From: Phytohabitans rumicis
Lineage (GTDB): Bacteria > Actinomycetota > Actinomycetes > Mycobacteriales > Micromonosporaceae
DNA: 64,000 nucleotides
Direction of reading: 5' to 3'
NCBI RefSeq assembly: GCF_011764445.1
Contig: NZ_BLPG01000001.1
Span: 1,612,001 to 1,676,000 of the forward strand
Under the pieces are notes generated by a model. It was not told where the DNA came from and did not search any database. It saw only the letters and a program-made list of their open reading frames with translations. The position numbers and the translations under genes are program-made. Positions within the stretch are counted from its first letter, which is position 1; the number at the start of each line of letters is the position of its first letter. Shown piece by piece: positions 36,108-45,609 of this stretch.

Positions 36108-38073
36108 CCGCGACCGGCACAGACGAGCTGTGGCGGCCCACCGAGGAGCGCGTCCAGAGCAGTGAGCTGATCCGGTTCGCCCGCTGGCTGCGGGATACCG
36201 GAACGGCGGACGACGCCGACGTCGCCGGCTACGTCGAGCTGTGGCGCTGGTCGACCCGGCACCCGGACCGCTTCTGGCGGGCGCTCGCGACGTATGTCGG
36301 GATCGACGTCGACACCCCGAACGATCAGTCCGTCGCGCCCACCGCGATGCCCGGCGGCCGCTGGTTTCCGGGTACGACCCTCAACTACGCCGCCACGGCC
36401 CTGTCCGGCGACGGCGAGGCCGTCGTCGCGATCGACGAGGACGGCGCACGCCGCGCGTTCACCCGGGTCGAGCTGCGACGGCAGGTTGGCGCGCTGGCCG
36501 GCTTCCTCCGCGACAGCGGCGTCCGGCACGGCGACCGGGTCGTCGCGGTACTGCCCAATCGGTTCGAGGCCGTCGTCGGGCTCCTGGCCGCCGCTTCGGT
36601 CGGCGCGGTGTGGTCGATCGTCGCGCCGGAGTTCGGCGCGGGAGCGATCGTCTCCCGTCTCCAGCAGCTCGAGCCGGTGGTCCTCCTCGCCGCGCCCGGC
36701 TACCGGTACAGCGGCCGGATGATCGACCGCAGCGACGTCATGCGGGAGGTACTCGACCAGCTGCCGACCCTGCGCCACATCGTCTGGGTCCACCGCCCTG
36801 CGCTTACGCCGGCGAGCGCGGTCAGGAGCCACGACTGGGACGACGTGGTGGCGGTGGAGCGGGCCTGGACCGCCGACGCGGTGCCGTTCGACCACCCCTG
36901 TGGGTGCTGTACTCCTCGGGAACCACGGGCGTGCCGAAGGGGATCGTCCACGGCCACGGCGGCGTGGTCCTCGAGCACCTGAAGACGCTCACGCTCCACT
37001 CCGACCTGCGGCCCGGGCGGAAGCTGTTCGTCGTCGGCAGCACCAGCTGGGTCGTGTGGAACATGCTCGTATCCGGCCTGCTGCGGGGCGGCACCATCGT
37101 CCTGCTGGACGGCAACCCGGCCCACCCGGACCTCGACCGGGTGTGGCGGGTCGCCGCGGACGAAGGCGTGACGGTGCTCGGCCTCGGAGCGGCGTACGTC
37201 CACGCCAGCACGCGCGCCGGCCTGACTCCCGGACGGGACCACGACCTCACCGCGCTGCGCCAGGTGCAGGTGACCGGATCCCCGCTCTCCCCCGACGCGT
37301 ACCGGTGGATCTACGAGGCCGTCGGCGACGTGTGGCTGGCCTCGGTCAGCGGAGGGACCGACATCGCGTCGATCTTCCTCGGCGGCGCCCCCACCGAACC
37401 CGTGCGCATCGGCCGGCTGCAGCCGCCGGCCCTGGGTGTGGCGGCCGATGCCTGGGACCTCAACGGGCAGCCGGTGATCGGCCAGCCCGGCGAACTGGTG
37501 GTCACCGCCCCGATGCCCTCGATGCCGCTGTACTTCTGGAACGACCCCGACGGCTCCCGGTACCGCGACAGCTACTTCTCGACCTGGCCGGGCGTGTGGC
37601 GGCACGGCGACCTCGTCGAGTTCGACAGCGACCTCAGTTCGGTGATCCTGGGCCGGTCGGACTCCACGTTGAACCGCCACGGGATCCGCCTCGGCCCTGC
37701 CGACATCTACCGGGTCGTCGAGGCCGTACCCGAGGTCGAGGAGGCCTTGATCGTTGGGGTGGAGGAGGGCGACGGCTACTACATGCCGCTGTTCGTGCAC
37801 TTGCGGGACGGCGTGGACCCGGTCGCGGCGACCGACGCCATCAAGAGAGCAATCCGGTCGGGGCTTTCGCCTCGGTACCTGCCCGACGCCATCATCCCGG
37901 TGTCCCGGGTGCCGCACACCCGCACAGGCAAGAAGCTCGAGGTGCCTGTGAAGCGACTGATTCAGGGCCAGCCGCTCGAGTCCGTCGTCGACCCCGGCCT
38001 GGTCGACGACGCCGCGGTCCTCGCCGAGATCCGCGATTCGGCTCGGCGGCACCACCCCACGGTGACGCCATGA
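36104..38073 (+). CDS. Acetoacetyl-CoA synthetase-like acyl-CoA ligase (one frameshift)
   Basis: A 656-residue ANL-superfamily ligase matching acetoacetate-CoA ligase in length and layout: ELWRPTEERVQSSELIRFA at the start, WFPGTTLNYA, SIVAPEFGAGAIVSR, YSSGTTGVPKGIVHGHGG, WVVWNMLVSGLL and the C-terminal lysine motif RTGKKLEVPVKR. The frame breaks near 36894 in a C run. One added C gives FDHPLWVLYSSG. ATG 36104 overlaps the cupin stop; ATG 36095 is an alternative. Acetoacetate is released by fumarylacetoacetate hydrolysis, so this enzyme plus the thiolase at 46.5 kb could recover it as acetyl-CoA. Confidence 0.83.
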
Positions 38074-38504
38074 GCTCCATCGTCCGGCCCGTTCAGCAGA
38101 TGCTGGCGGCCGACCGCACCCTGTCTGGCCTCGGCATCGAGGTCCGCTCCGCCGAGGGTGGCACGGCCGTCGCCACCATGACCGTCCACCCGAACGCCGC
38201 CAACGGCCACGGCATCGCGCACGGAGGACTCATCTACGCGCTGGCCGACACCGCCTTCGCCTGTGCAGCCAACAGCCAGGCTCCCGGCTCGGCGACCGCC
38301 TCGGCGACCATCGTGTACTTCAGCCCGGCCCGCGTGGGCGAGACCTTGACCGCGGAGGCGCAGACCAGGCACACCACCAAGCGTCAGAGTTTGATCGACG
38401 TGACCGTGCGCTGCGGCGATCGTGTGGTCGCCGAGTACCGGGGCCGCAGCGCCCGCCTCGGACCGGTGCCCGCGGAGACCAAGGACCCCGAGGACGGCGC
38501 ATGA
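38070..38504 (+). CDS. PaaI-like hotdog thioesterase
   Basis: A 144-residue hotdog-fold thioesterase. HGIAHGGLIYALADTAFACAA (here as HGIAHGGLIYALADTAF) is the PaaI signature with the nucleophilic aspartate, followed by ATIVYFSPARVGETLTAEA. It would hydrolyse an aryl- or acyl-CoA, often freeing CoA from stalled intermediates. Its start overlaps the ligase stop (ATGA at 38070), so the pair is co-translated. Confidence 0.85.
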   Translation: MSSIVRPVQQMLAADRTLSGLGIEVRSAEGGTAVATMTVHPNAANGHGIAHGGLIYALADTAFACAANSQAPGSATASATIVYFSPARVGETLTAEAQTRHTTKRQSLIDVTVRCGDRVVAEYRGRSARLGPVPAETKDPEDGA

Positions 38505-38525
38505 ACCAGATCGAGGAGCAACGCG

Positions 38526-39494
38526 ATGTTCAAACTCGGCACGTTTGACGCCGGGCACGGCCCATTCCCGGGACTGGTGATCGACGATACCGTTCACGAC
38601 ACCCGCGATGTCCTGCCCCACCCCACCAGCCGTGCCCTGCTCGACAACTGGGCGGCGACGCTGCCGGCTCTTGAATCGAGCGCGGCCGCACCAAGCAGCG
38701 CCGGGCAGCCGCTCGCCAACCTCCGGGTGCTGCCGCCGGTGACCCCTCCGGGCCAGATCTTCGCCGCCGGCGCCAACTACCGCGAGCACGTGGTCCAGAT
38801 GGCCGTGGCGCACAAGCTGGGCGCGCCCGGGGCCACCGAGGAAGAGCTGGCCGAGCAGGCGGCCCGCGACATCGACGAACGCCAGGCCCGCGGCGAGCCG
38901 TACGTGTGGTGCGGTGTCCCATCCGCGGTCACCGGCGCCTACGACGACGTCGTCCTGCCCGCCGTCGGCACCGACCACGACTGGGAGGTTGAGCTCGGTG
39001 TCGTCATCGGGCGCCGAGCCAGCAACGTACCGGTGGCCGAAGCGCTGGACTACGTGGCCGGCTACACGATTTGCAATGACCTGACCACACGCAGCCTCGT
39101 GCCGCGGGACGACATTCCGATGATGGGCACCGACTGGATGCGCGCGAAGAACTTTCCGACGTTCTTCCCCACCGGGCCATGGCTGGTGCCCGCGAGCTTC
39201 GTCCCGGATCCGCTCAACCTCGGCATCACGCTCAGGCTCAACGGCACCACCATGCAGAAGAGCAACAGCGGGGACATGATCTTTGGGCCGGCACAGCTGA
39301 TTTCCTACATCTCCCGGCACGCGATCCTGCAGCCTGGCGACATGGTCCTGACCGGCTCTCCGCCCGGCAACGGCTCGCACTGGGGCCGCTACCTGCAGCC
39401 GGGCGACGTCATGGAATGCGAGATCGACGGGCTCGGTGTTCAGCGCACGCGGTGCGTTGGGGGCCAGCGGCTGATTCGGAGGACCCGGACATGA
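38526..39494 (+). CDS. Fumarylacetoacetate hydrolase family protein
   Basis: A 322-residue FAH-fold enzyme, intact. Metal-site residues are visible in DWEVELGVVIG and GYTICNDLTTRSLV, then FPTGPWLVPASFV and the lysine-containing TMQKSNSGDMIFGP. GAGGAG lies upstream of ATG 38526. It resembles 2-keto-4-pentenoate hydratase/acylpyruvate hydrolase relatives more than true fumarylacetoacetase, which is present separately at 52465. It may act on the extradiol ring-cleavage product made by the VOC enzyme at 43 kb. Confidence 0.83.
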   Translation: MFKLGTFDAGHGPFPGLVIDDTVHDTRDVLPHPTSRALLDNWAATLPALESSAAAPSSAGQPLANLRVLPPVTPPGQIFAAGANYREHVVQMAVAHKLGAPGATEEELAEQAARDIDERQARGEPYVWCGVPSAVTGAYDDVVLPAVGTDHDWEVELGVVIGRRASNVPVAEALDYVAGYTICNDLTTRSLVPRDDIPMMGTDWMRAKNFPTFFPTGPWLVPASFVPDPLNLGITLRLNGTTMQKSNSGDMIFGPAQLISYISRHAILQPGDMVLTGSPPGNGSHWGRYLQPGDVMECEIDGLGVQRTRCVGGQRLIRRTRT

Positions 39495-40468
39495 CACTCC
39501 TGCTCGACGACGCCACCGTCCAGTCGGTGTTCGACTGGAAACTCGCCATCGACGCGGTGCGGAACGCCTACGCGGCGGCCGACGATGACGCCCGCTATCC
39601 CACCCGGGTCATCGCGCGGGGCGGCAGCAACTGGCTGCGCACGCTCAGCGGCGTTCCGGGCGACGGGGGGCTGATGGGGGCGAAGACCATCGCCGGCGCG
39701 ATGAGCGTGCGCGAGTTCACTTACCTGATCTCACTGTTCGACCAGGCATCGGCTGAACTCGTGGCGCTCCTCGACGGAAACTCGATCACGGGGTACCGCA
39801 CCGCCGCCACGTCGGCGCTGGCAGCCGACATGCTGGTGGCGCCCGGCCCGCTGACGGTCTCGATGCTCGGCTCAGGCTTCGAGGCCAAGAAGCACGTCCA
39901 GGCCCTCGCCGCGGTACGTGAGCTGAACTCGGTGCAAGTGTTCAGCCCGCGACCAGAGAGCCGGGAACGCTTCGCCCGAGACCTCGACGACCTGGAAACG
40001 GCGATCATCCCGGCGAACTCGCCCGCGAAAGCAGTAGCGGGCACCTCGTTGGTGATCTGCGCGGCACGTTCCTACGACGAGACCCCGATCCTGCTCGGCC
40101 GGTGGCTCGAGCCGGGCATGACCGTCGTCTCGATCGGCTCGACCGTCACGGAGCAGCGCGAGGTCGACCCCGAGGTGATCGCCCGCGCCGACGTGATCAT
40201 CGCCGACGTCCTCCACGAGGTGCTCAACGACAGCGGCGACCTGATCGCGGCGCGAGAGGAAGGGGTCGACCCGAACCGGATCGCCTCCTTGGCCGACCTC
40301 GTCGGCGGACACGCGCCCGGCCGTACGAACACGGAGCAGATCGTCATATACAAGTCCGTCGGCTCGGCGGTCCAGGACCTCGCCGTTGCCGCGATGTGCG
40401 TGCGTAGAGCTCGGGAATCCGGACTCGGCGCGACGCTGCCCATCCGCATCCAGCCGGTCCGGAAGTGA
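39491..40468 (+). CDS. Ornithine cyclodeaminase/mu-crystallin family protein
   Basis: A 325-residue NAD(P)-binding protein. The Rossmann motif is MLGSGFEAKKHVQAL near residue 125, preceded by GYRTAATSALAA and followed by VVSIGSTVTEQREVDPEV. The family covers ornithine cyclodeaminase, ketimine reductases and alanine dehydrogenases. In an aromatic operon a reductase or deaminase acting on an imine or amino acid is plausible but unproven. Its start overlaps the previous stop (ATGA). Confidence 0.8.
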   Translation: MTLLLDDATVQSVFDWKLAIDAVRNAYAAADDDARYPTRVIARGGSNWLRTLSGVPGDGGLMGAKTIAGAMSVREFTYLISLFDQASAELVALLDGNSITGYRTAATSALAADMLVAPGPLTVSMLGSGFEAKKHVQALAAVRELNSVQVFSPRPESRERFARDLDDLETAIIPANSPAKAVAGTSLVICAARSYDETPILLGRWLEPGMTVVSIGSTVTEQREVDPEVIARADVIIADVLHEVLNDSGDLIAAREEGVDPNRIASLADLVGGHAPGRTNTEQIVIYKSVGSAVQDLAVAAMCVRRARESGLGATLPIRIQPVRK

Positions 40469-40475
40469 GGGCCCG

Positions 40476-41956
40476 ATGAGCGCGTCGACCATCTCAGCGG
40501 GTGCTCTTCATGACAAGTCGCTCCTGCGCGACTCGGCGTACATCGACGGCGCATGGGTCGGTCACGGGGAATCGGGGCGTTTCAGCGTCCACAACCCCTC
40601 GACCGGCGAGCAGATCGCCGACCTACCCGCACTGAGCCGGGCCCAGGTCGTCGAAGCCATCGACGCGGCCAGGCGGGCACTGCCGGGCTGGCGCGCGCGG
40701 TCCGGCAAGCAACGAGCCCAGGTCCTTCACCGGTGGTTCGACCTCGTGGCCGAGCACGCGGAGGATCTGGCCCGCCTGATCACTCTCGAAGAGGGCAAGC
40801 CCCTCGCCGAAGCACGCGGCGAGGTGGCCTATGCGGCCTCTTTCATCGAGTGGTTCGCCGAGGAAGCCAAGCGCGTGCGCGGCGACATCTTCCCCGCACC
40901 CGATCCGTCCCGGCGCATCCTCGTGCTCAAGGAGCCCGTCGGCGTCTGTGTCGCCATCACACCATGGAACTTCCCCGCCGCCATGATCACGCGCAAGGCC
41001 GCTCCAGCACTGGCCGCCGGCTGCACCATGGTGGTCAAGCCTGCCGAGCAGACGCCGCTAACCGCGCTCGCACTTGCCGAGCTCGCCACGCGCGCTGGTG
41101 TTCCAGCCGGCGTCTTGAACGTGGTCCTGGGCAATGCGCGCGAGATCGGCCCAGAGCTGACGGGCAACCCTGCCGTAGGCAAGGTGAGCTTCACCGGCTC
41201 GACCGAGGTCGGCCGCCTCCTGCTCGCCCAATCGGCCCAGACGGTGAAGAAGGTCTCCATGGAGCTCGGGGGAACGCGCCCGTCCTGGTGTTCGACGATG
41301 CCGACCTGGACGTGGCTGTCTCCGGCGTCCTCGCGGCCAAGTACCGCAACACCGGCCAGTCGTGCATCGCCGCCAACCGGGTGTACGTCCAGACCGGCAT
41401 CTACGTCCGCTTCGCCGATGAGCTGGCCAAGCGCGTCAGCGAGTTGTCTGTCGGCGACGGGTTCGACCCCGGCGTGGCACAGGGACCGCTCATCGACAGC
41501 AGTGCCGTCGCCAAGGCCGAAGGGCACGTCACCGATGCCATCGAACGCGGCGCGCGTGTTCTGTGCGGCGGGTCGCGCCACGAGCGGGGCGGGCTCTTCT
41601 TCCAACCCACGGTGCTCGCCGACGTCACCCCCGAGATGTTGATCACCCGGGAGGAGACTTTCGGGCCGATCGCCCCGCTCATCCGCTTCGAGGACGAGGC
41701 AGACGCGATCCGCATGGCCAACGACACCGAGTACGGGCTCGCGGCGTACCTGTTCAGCCGCGACGCCCAGCGGATCTGGCGGGTCGCCGCCGCGATCGAG
41801 GCCGGCATGGTCGGCATCAACTCCGGGCTGATCTCCAACGAGGTCGCCCCCTTCGGCGGCGTCAAGCAGTCCGGCCTCGGACGCGAGGGCTCCGTCTACG
41901 GCATCGACGAATACCTGGAGATGAAGTACCTGTCCTGGGAAGGCGCTCTCATCTGA
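40476..41956 (+). CDS. Aldehyde dehydrogenase, succinate-semialdehyde-dehydrogenase-like (one frameshift)
   Basis: An aldehyde dehydrogenase of about 493 residues. It has ITPWNFPAAMITRKAAPALA, FTGSTEVGR, the catalytic glutamate in MELGG, the cysteine in NTGQSCIAANR and FGGVKQSGLGREGS. The GabD-like pattern (FIEWFAEEAKR, SGLGREGS) suggests short-chain semialdehydes, though aromatic aldehydes are possible. The frame breaks near 41270. One added G gives MELGGNAPVLVFDDAD and 494 codons. Next to an aldolase-type enzyme, it could oxidise the aldehyde that the aldolase releases. Confidence 0.86.
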
Positions 41957-41973
41957 CATCGAAAGGAACTGGA

Positions 41974-42993
41974 ATGTCCGCGTATAGCCGCGCCGAGGCC
42001 CGTGAGTGGGCGCGCGAGAAGCTCGTCGGGGCCGTTAACTGCACCATCCCCTCGTTCACCAACGACCTGCGGGGCATGAACGAGAGGGCCATCCGCCACG
42101 ACATCCGCCTCGCCAAAAAGCACGGCTTCATCGGCACCCTCGGCGTGTCGGAGGTCAGCATCAGCCTGCCCGAGTACCTGGAGTTCCTACGGATCTGCAA
42201 GGAGGAGGCGGGTGAGGACTTCTACGTCGTCCATCACGCGAGCTGGAACGACCTGGAGCAGAACCTCGAAGCGGTCCGTGGCGCCGAGGAGGCGGGGGCG
42301 GACCTGGTGTTGCTCGCCTATCCGCCGAACTTCTACCCGGAGTCCGAGCCGGAGGTCTACGGGTACACGAAGGCCGTCTGCGACGCAACGAGCCTCGGGA
42401 TCATCCTCTTCCCGATGACGATCTGGAACTTCAGTGCTCGCATCCACCCCTCCGACATCCCGACCCGGCTGATCCGTCGACTGATCGACGACATACCCAA
42501 CGTCGCGGTCATCAAGGCCGAAGGCGGCTACCCCAATATCCAGAGCGCCGTGGAATGCAACCGGCTCTTCGGGAACGAGGTCGTCATCTCGGTGCCGATC
42601 GAGGGCGACCTGATTCCGTTGTCGCAGGTGATGCCCATCCAGCTCTCGGCTACCAGCGACCACGAGTTCTACGGCCCGATGATCCCGCGCGTCATGCGGT
42701 TGCTCCGGGACGGAAAGTTCGACGACGCGACCGAGATCTACTGGCAGCTGCACCCGGCCCGCAAGGTCAAGGCCGCCCTCTTCCCGGGGCTGCACGGCGG
42801 GTCCGTCCTCAACCGCCAGGCATGGAAGTTCCAGGGCTGGCTCCAGGGGTACAACGGCGGCCCGCTCCGTCAACCAACCATGCGCCTGCAGGACAACCAG
42901 ATGGCCGCGCTGCGCAAGTGCCTCGTCGACGCCCGGCTCGAGCCGAGCATGGACCCTTTCCGCGAGTTCTTCATCGGTCGCAATCCGGCGTGA
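41974..42993 (+). CDS. Dihydrodipicolinate synthase/N-acetylneuraminate lyase family aldolase
   Basis: A 339-residue TIM-barrel aldolase. The Schiff-base lysine is K181 in NVAVIKAEGGYPN, with GAVNCTIPSFTNDL at the N-terminus and LLAYPPNFYP in the middle. The expected LYN tyrosine is not evident; the aligned stretch reads LFPMTIWNF. The C-terminal third (ALFPGLHGGSVLNRQAWKFQ) is not typical of DapA. In length it resembles hydratase-aldolases of polycyclic-aromatic pathways (NahE type), which cleave a pyruvate side chain to give an aromatic aldehyde. This and the adjacent aldehyde dehydrogenase support a similar role, as an inference. Confidence 0.75.
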   Translation: MSAYSRAEAREWAREKLVGAVNCTIPSFTNDLRGMNERAIRHDIRLAKKHGFIGTLGVSEVSISLPEYLEFLRICKEEAGEDFYVVHHASWNDLEQNLEAVRGAEEAGADLVLLAYPPNFYPESEPEVYGYTKAVCDATSLGIILFPMTIWNFSARIHPSDIPTRLIRRLIDDIPNVAVIKAEGGYPNIQSAVECNRLFGNEVVISVPIEGDLIPLSQVMPIQLSATSDHEFYGPMIPRVMRLLRDGKFDDATEIYWQLHPARKVKAALFPGLHGGSVLNRQAWKFQGWLQGYNGGPLRQPTMRLQDNQMAALRKCLVDARLEPSMDPFREFFIGRNPA

Positions 42994-43002
42994 CGCGCGT
43001 GG

Positions 43003-43941
43003 TTAGACCGGTGGAGCGGCGAAGAGTCCCTTGTCCGGGTCGTTGAACATCTGCTTGCTGACGAACTCGTTCATAGGGTTGGCGGTGCCCCATTGGTCCG
43101 CGACCTCGGGCCGGCTGGTGTCGTGGAGACTGGGGTGCCAGGTGTCCTCGTCGATGACCTCGAGTGCGGTGGTGTACTCCATCGTGTTGCCGTTGGGGTC
43201 GTGGAAGTACGTGAACGTGTTGTCGCCGGCGAGGTGACGTCCCGGGCCCCAGATCTTCGGGATTCCGTCCCGCATCAGGCGTCCGCTGCCCCGCATGTAC
43301 TCGTCGATGCCACGCAGCTCGAACGAGATGTGGTGCAGAGCCGGGTGCGGGCATCGGGCGACGGCCAGGCTGTGGTGCTGCGGATTGCACCGCATGAACC
43401 ACATCAGCCCGCCGAGGTGCGGGTGAACGAGGGTGTCGGAGAGCCGGAAGCTGAGGTGCTTGTCGTACCAGGCCAGCATCTTCTCCGGTTCCGGCGAGTT
43501 GAGGACGACGTGCGACAGGCGCACGGGGACATCCTCCCTCTCCTCGACCCTGCGGTGTGCCCGGTCCTCGACCTCGGTCGAGACCTCGATGGTGCGTCCT
43601 TCGACGTCGAAGAAGCGGAAGCCGTAGCCGCCGCCCGGAGTCTGCAGGCTTCCGGGCTCATTGACCAGCCGGACACCGTCGCTCGCCAGGCGGGCGGCGA
43701 GGCCGTCGACCGCCTGCCGGTCGGCTGCGCCGAAGGCGACCAGGTCCAGGCGCTTCTCCGGCGCGCGGCGGACCCGCACGATGTACTGCTCAGGGGAACC
43801 GACGGCGGCGAAGTACGTCACCCCACTGTCGCGGCCGACCTCGGCCAGGCCCCACTTCTGGGAGTAGAAGGCGACCTGCTTGTCATAGTCCGGGACGGCG
43901 ATGTCGACGTGACGCAGGTGAGTGATGGGACGTTCGGACAC
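43003..43941 (-). CDS. VOC-fold extradiol ring-cleavage dioxygenase
   Basis: A 312-residue two-module vicinal-oxygen-chelate protein. The probable iron ligands lie in the second module: H144 (RLSHVVLNS), H203 or H204 (ALHHISFEL) and E255 (NTMEYTT), with spacing like the catechol and 2,3-dihydroxybiphenyl dioxygenases. It should open a catechol-type ring at the meta position. The gene starts 15 bases after the FAD hydroxylase on the same strand, so the hydroxylase probably supplies its substrate. A hydrolase or hydratase from the FAH family would act next. Confidence 0.83.
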   Translation of the reverse strand: MSERPITHLRHVDIAVPDYDKQVAFYSQKWGLAEVGRDSGVTYFAAVGSPEQYIVRVRRAPEKRLDLVAFGAADRQAVDGLAARLASDGVRLVNEPGSLQTPGGGYGFRFFDVEGRTIEVSTEVEDRAHRRVEEREDVPVRLSHVVLNSPEPEKMLAWYDKHLSFRLSDTLVHPHLGGLMWFMRCNPQHHSLAVARCPHPALHHISFELRGIDEYMRGSGRLMRDGIPKIWGPGRHLAGDNTFTYFHDPNGNTMEYTTALEVIDEDTWHPSLHDTSRPEVADQWGTANPMNEFVSKQMFNDPDKGLFAAPPV

Positions 43942-43955
43942 GGGAACTCCTTGGA

Positions 43956-45478
43956 CTACCGGCTCGGTGGAACGGGGACGGCCGCCGCGTCGCCTCGCGG
44001 CGACGTCATGGGCAGGAGCCGAAGCAGCGACTCCAGGTCGGCCGCCGTGTCCGCCACGCCGAGGATGTAACGGTCCGGACGGACCACGACGGCTGGGGCC
44101 TCGACCGAGGCGAGCAGCTGGCCGACCTGTTTCGGCGCGGTGAGGACCACGGTCTCCGGGTCGGCCTCGACGGCGGCTCGCGTGTCGGGTGCCAGCCCGT
44201 CGAGCAGCTGCGGAGAGGTCGCCAACAGGAAGCGGACGCCGACCAGGTCGTCGAGGCGCTGCCCGTCCGCGAGCACGGGTTGTATCGAGAGGCGCCCTGC
44301 GCGCTCATCCCGGGCGCCAGTGTGCAGCCCAGGGCCGAGCGGGGGTGCCGGCGGCGGCGCGGCGGCCGCCGGGTTGGCGCGCAGGTGGGCGTCGCGGCCG
44401 GCGGCCGTATCCGGGTCGGTGGTCTGTATGAGGCCGGCCATCGTCGCCGCCCGCTCCACCCAGTACCGGGCGTGCGGGCGGCGTTCGCTCTCGTAGGTGT
44501 CGAGCAGGTCCTCGCTCGCCCGGCCGGTGGCTACCAGCCGCAGCTTCCAGGCGAGATTGACCACGTCTCGCAGTCCGGCGCACAGCCCCTGCCCGAACAG
44601 CGGCGGCGCCTGGTGGCTGGCGTCCCCGGCGAGGAAGACATTGCCGACCCGCCATCGCTCGGCCACGAGGGCGCGGAAGGTGTAGACCGCCGTCCGGTCC
44701 GGGGTGAAGTTCTCCGGGGTCAGCACGCCGCGGCTGATCCGTGCGATCGCCGCCGGCGTCACGATCTCCTTGCGGTCGTCGCCCGGCATGATCTTGAACT
44801 CCATGCGAACCCGGTCACCGGTAAGCCTCACCCACAGGGCAGGGCGCGTGTAGTGGCCGAGGAAGACCATGTCGCCGGGGATCCCGGGGCTGTCGCGCAG
44901 ACAACCGTCGACGACCAGCCACGGATCATCCGTGCCCAGGCTCTCGAGGGGATACCGAGCAGACCACGCACCGTCGACCACGCGCCGTCGCATCCGATGA
45001 CCCACCGCGCGGCGAGCACCTCCGAGGTGCCGTCGGCGTTCTGCACACGGCAGTGCGCACGCCGGTCGTCCTGCTCGAGCCCCACCAGGGTGGTGCCCAG
45101 TCGCAGCTCGACGCCGGGCAGCCGCTCCACCTCGGCGCGCAGCAGCGCGTCCACCTCCGGCTGGTGGAACATCACGTCGTCATGCCATGCCTGCGGACCG
45201 CGCTGACCGGTCGGCTGTGCCATCAGCGTCTCGCCGGCCTCGTTCTCCATCCGCACGTTGGTCATCGGCCGGCACCGGGCGAGCACCTGATCACCGATGC
45301 CGATGCCCTGCAGGGCGCGCATGGTTTCGCCGTCGAAATGTACGGCACGGGCCTGCGACCACAGGTCCACGTCGCGCTCGATCCCGACCGCGTGGATGCC
45401 GGCGTGGCCGAGCAGGGCCAGGGCCACCGTGCCGACCGGCCCACCCCCGATGACAACCACTTCATAGTTTCGGGTCAC
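43956..45478 (-). CDS. FAD-dependent aromatic hydroxylase, MhpA/PheA-type (one frameshift)
   Basis: A group A flavin monooxygenase of about 507 residues. FAD-binding VVIGGGPVGTVALALLG is near residue 8, the DG motif is WVIGCDGAWSTVRG, and GNVFLAGDASHQAPPLFGQG precedes a thioredoxin-like C-terminal domain (residues about 370-500). The frame breaks near 44953. One added C gives LLGIPLESLGTDDPW and 508 codons. The class hydroxylates phenols or phenylpropionates to catechols. It is divergent from the gene at 45610, with a strong TetR-type site in the 131-bp gap. Confidence 0.85.
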
Positions 45479-45502
45479 CTGAACTCCGATTCAGCCGGTC
45501 CT

Positions 45503-45520
45503 ATACTAGACGTATCGTAT
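45503..45520. promoter_or_regulatory. TetR-pair operator, site 3 (FAD hydroxylase / rightward operon)
   Basis: ATACTAGACGTATCGTAT lies 25 bases upstream of the leftward hydroxylase start and before a TACTAT-type -10 at about 45531 for the rightward operon. It equals the reverse complement of 33576-33593 exactly. The match over such distance argues for a common regulator. Confidence 0.65.
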
Positions 45521-45609
45521 TGGACCGCTCTACTATAAGGACCAGCGGCGACGTTGCACAATCCCCGGAGCCTTCGTAGGGGCGCCGCCCGCTTCACGAG
45601 GAAGGTGCG

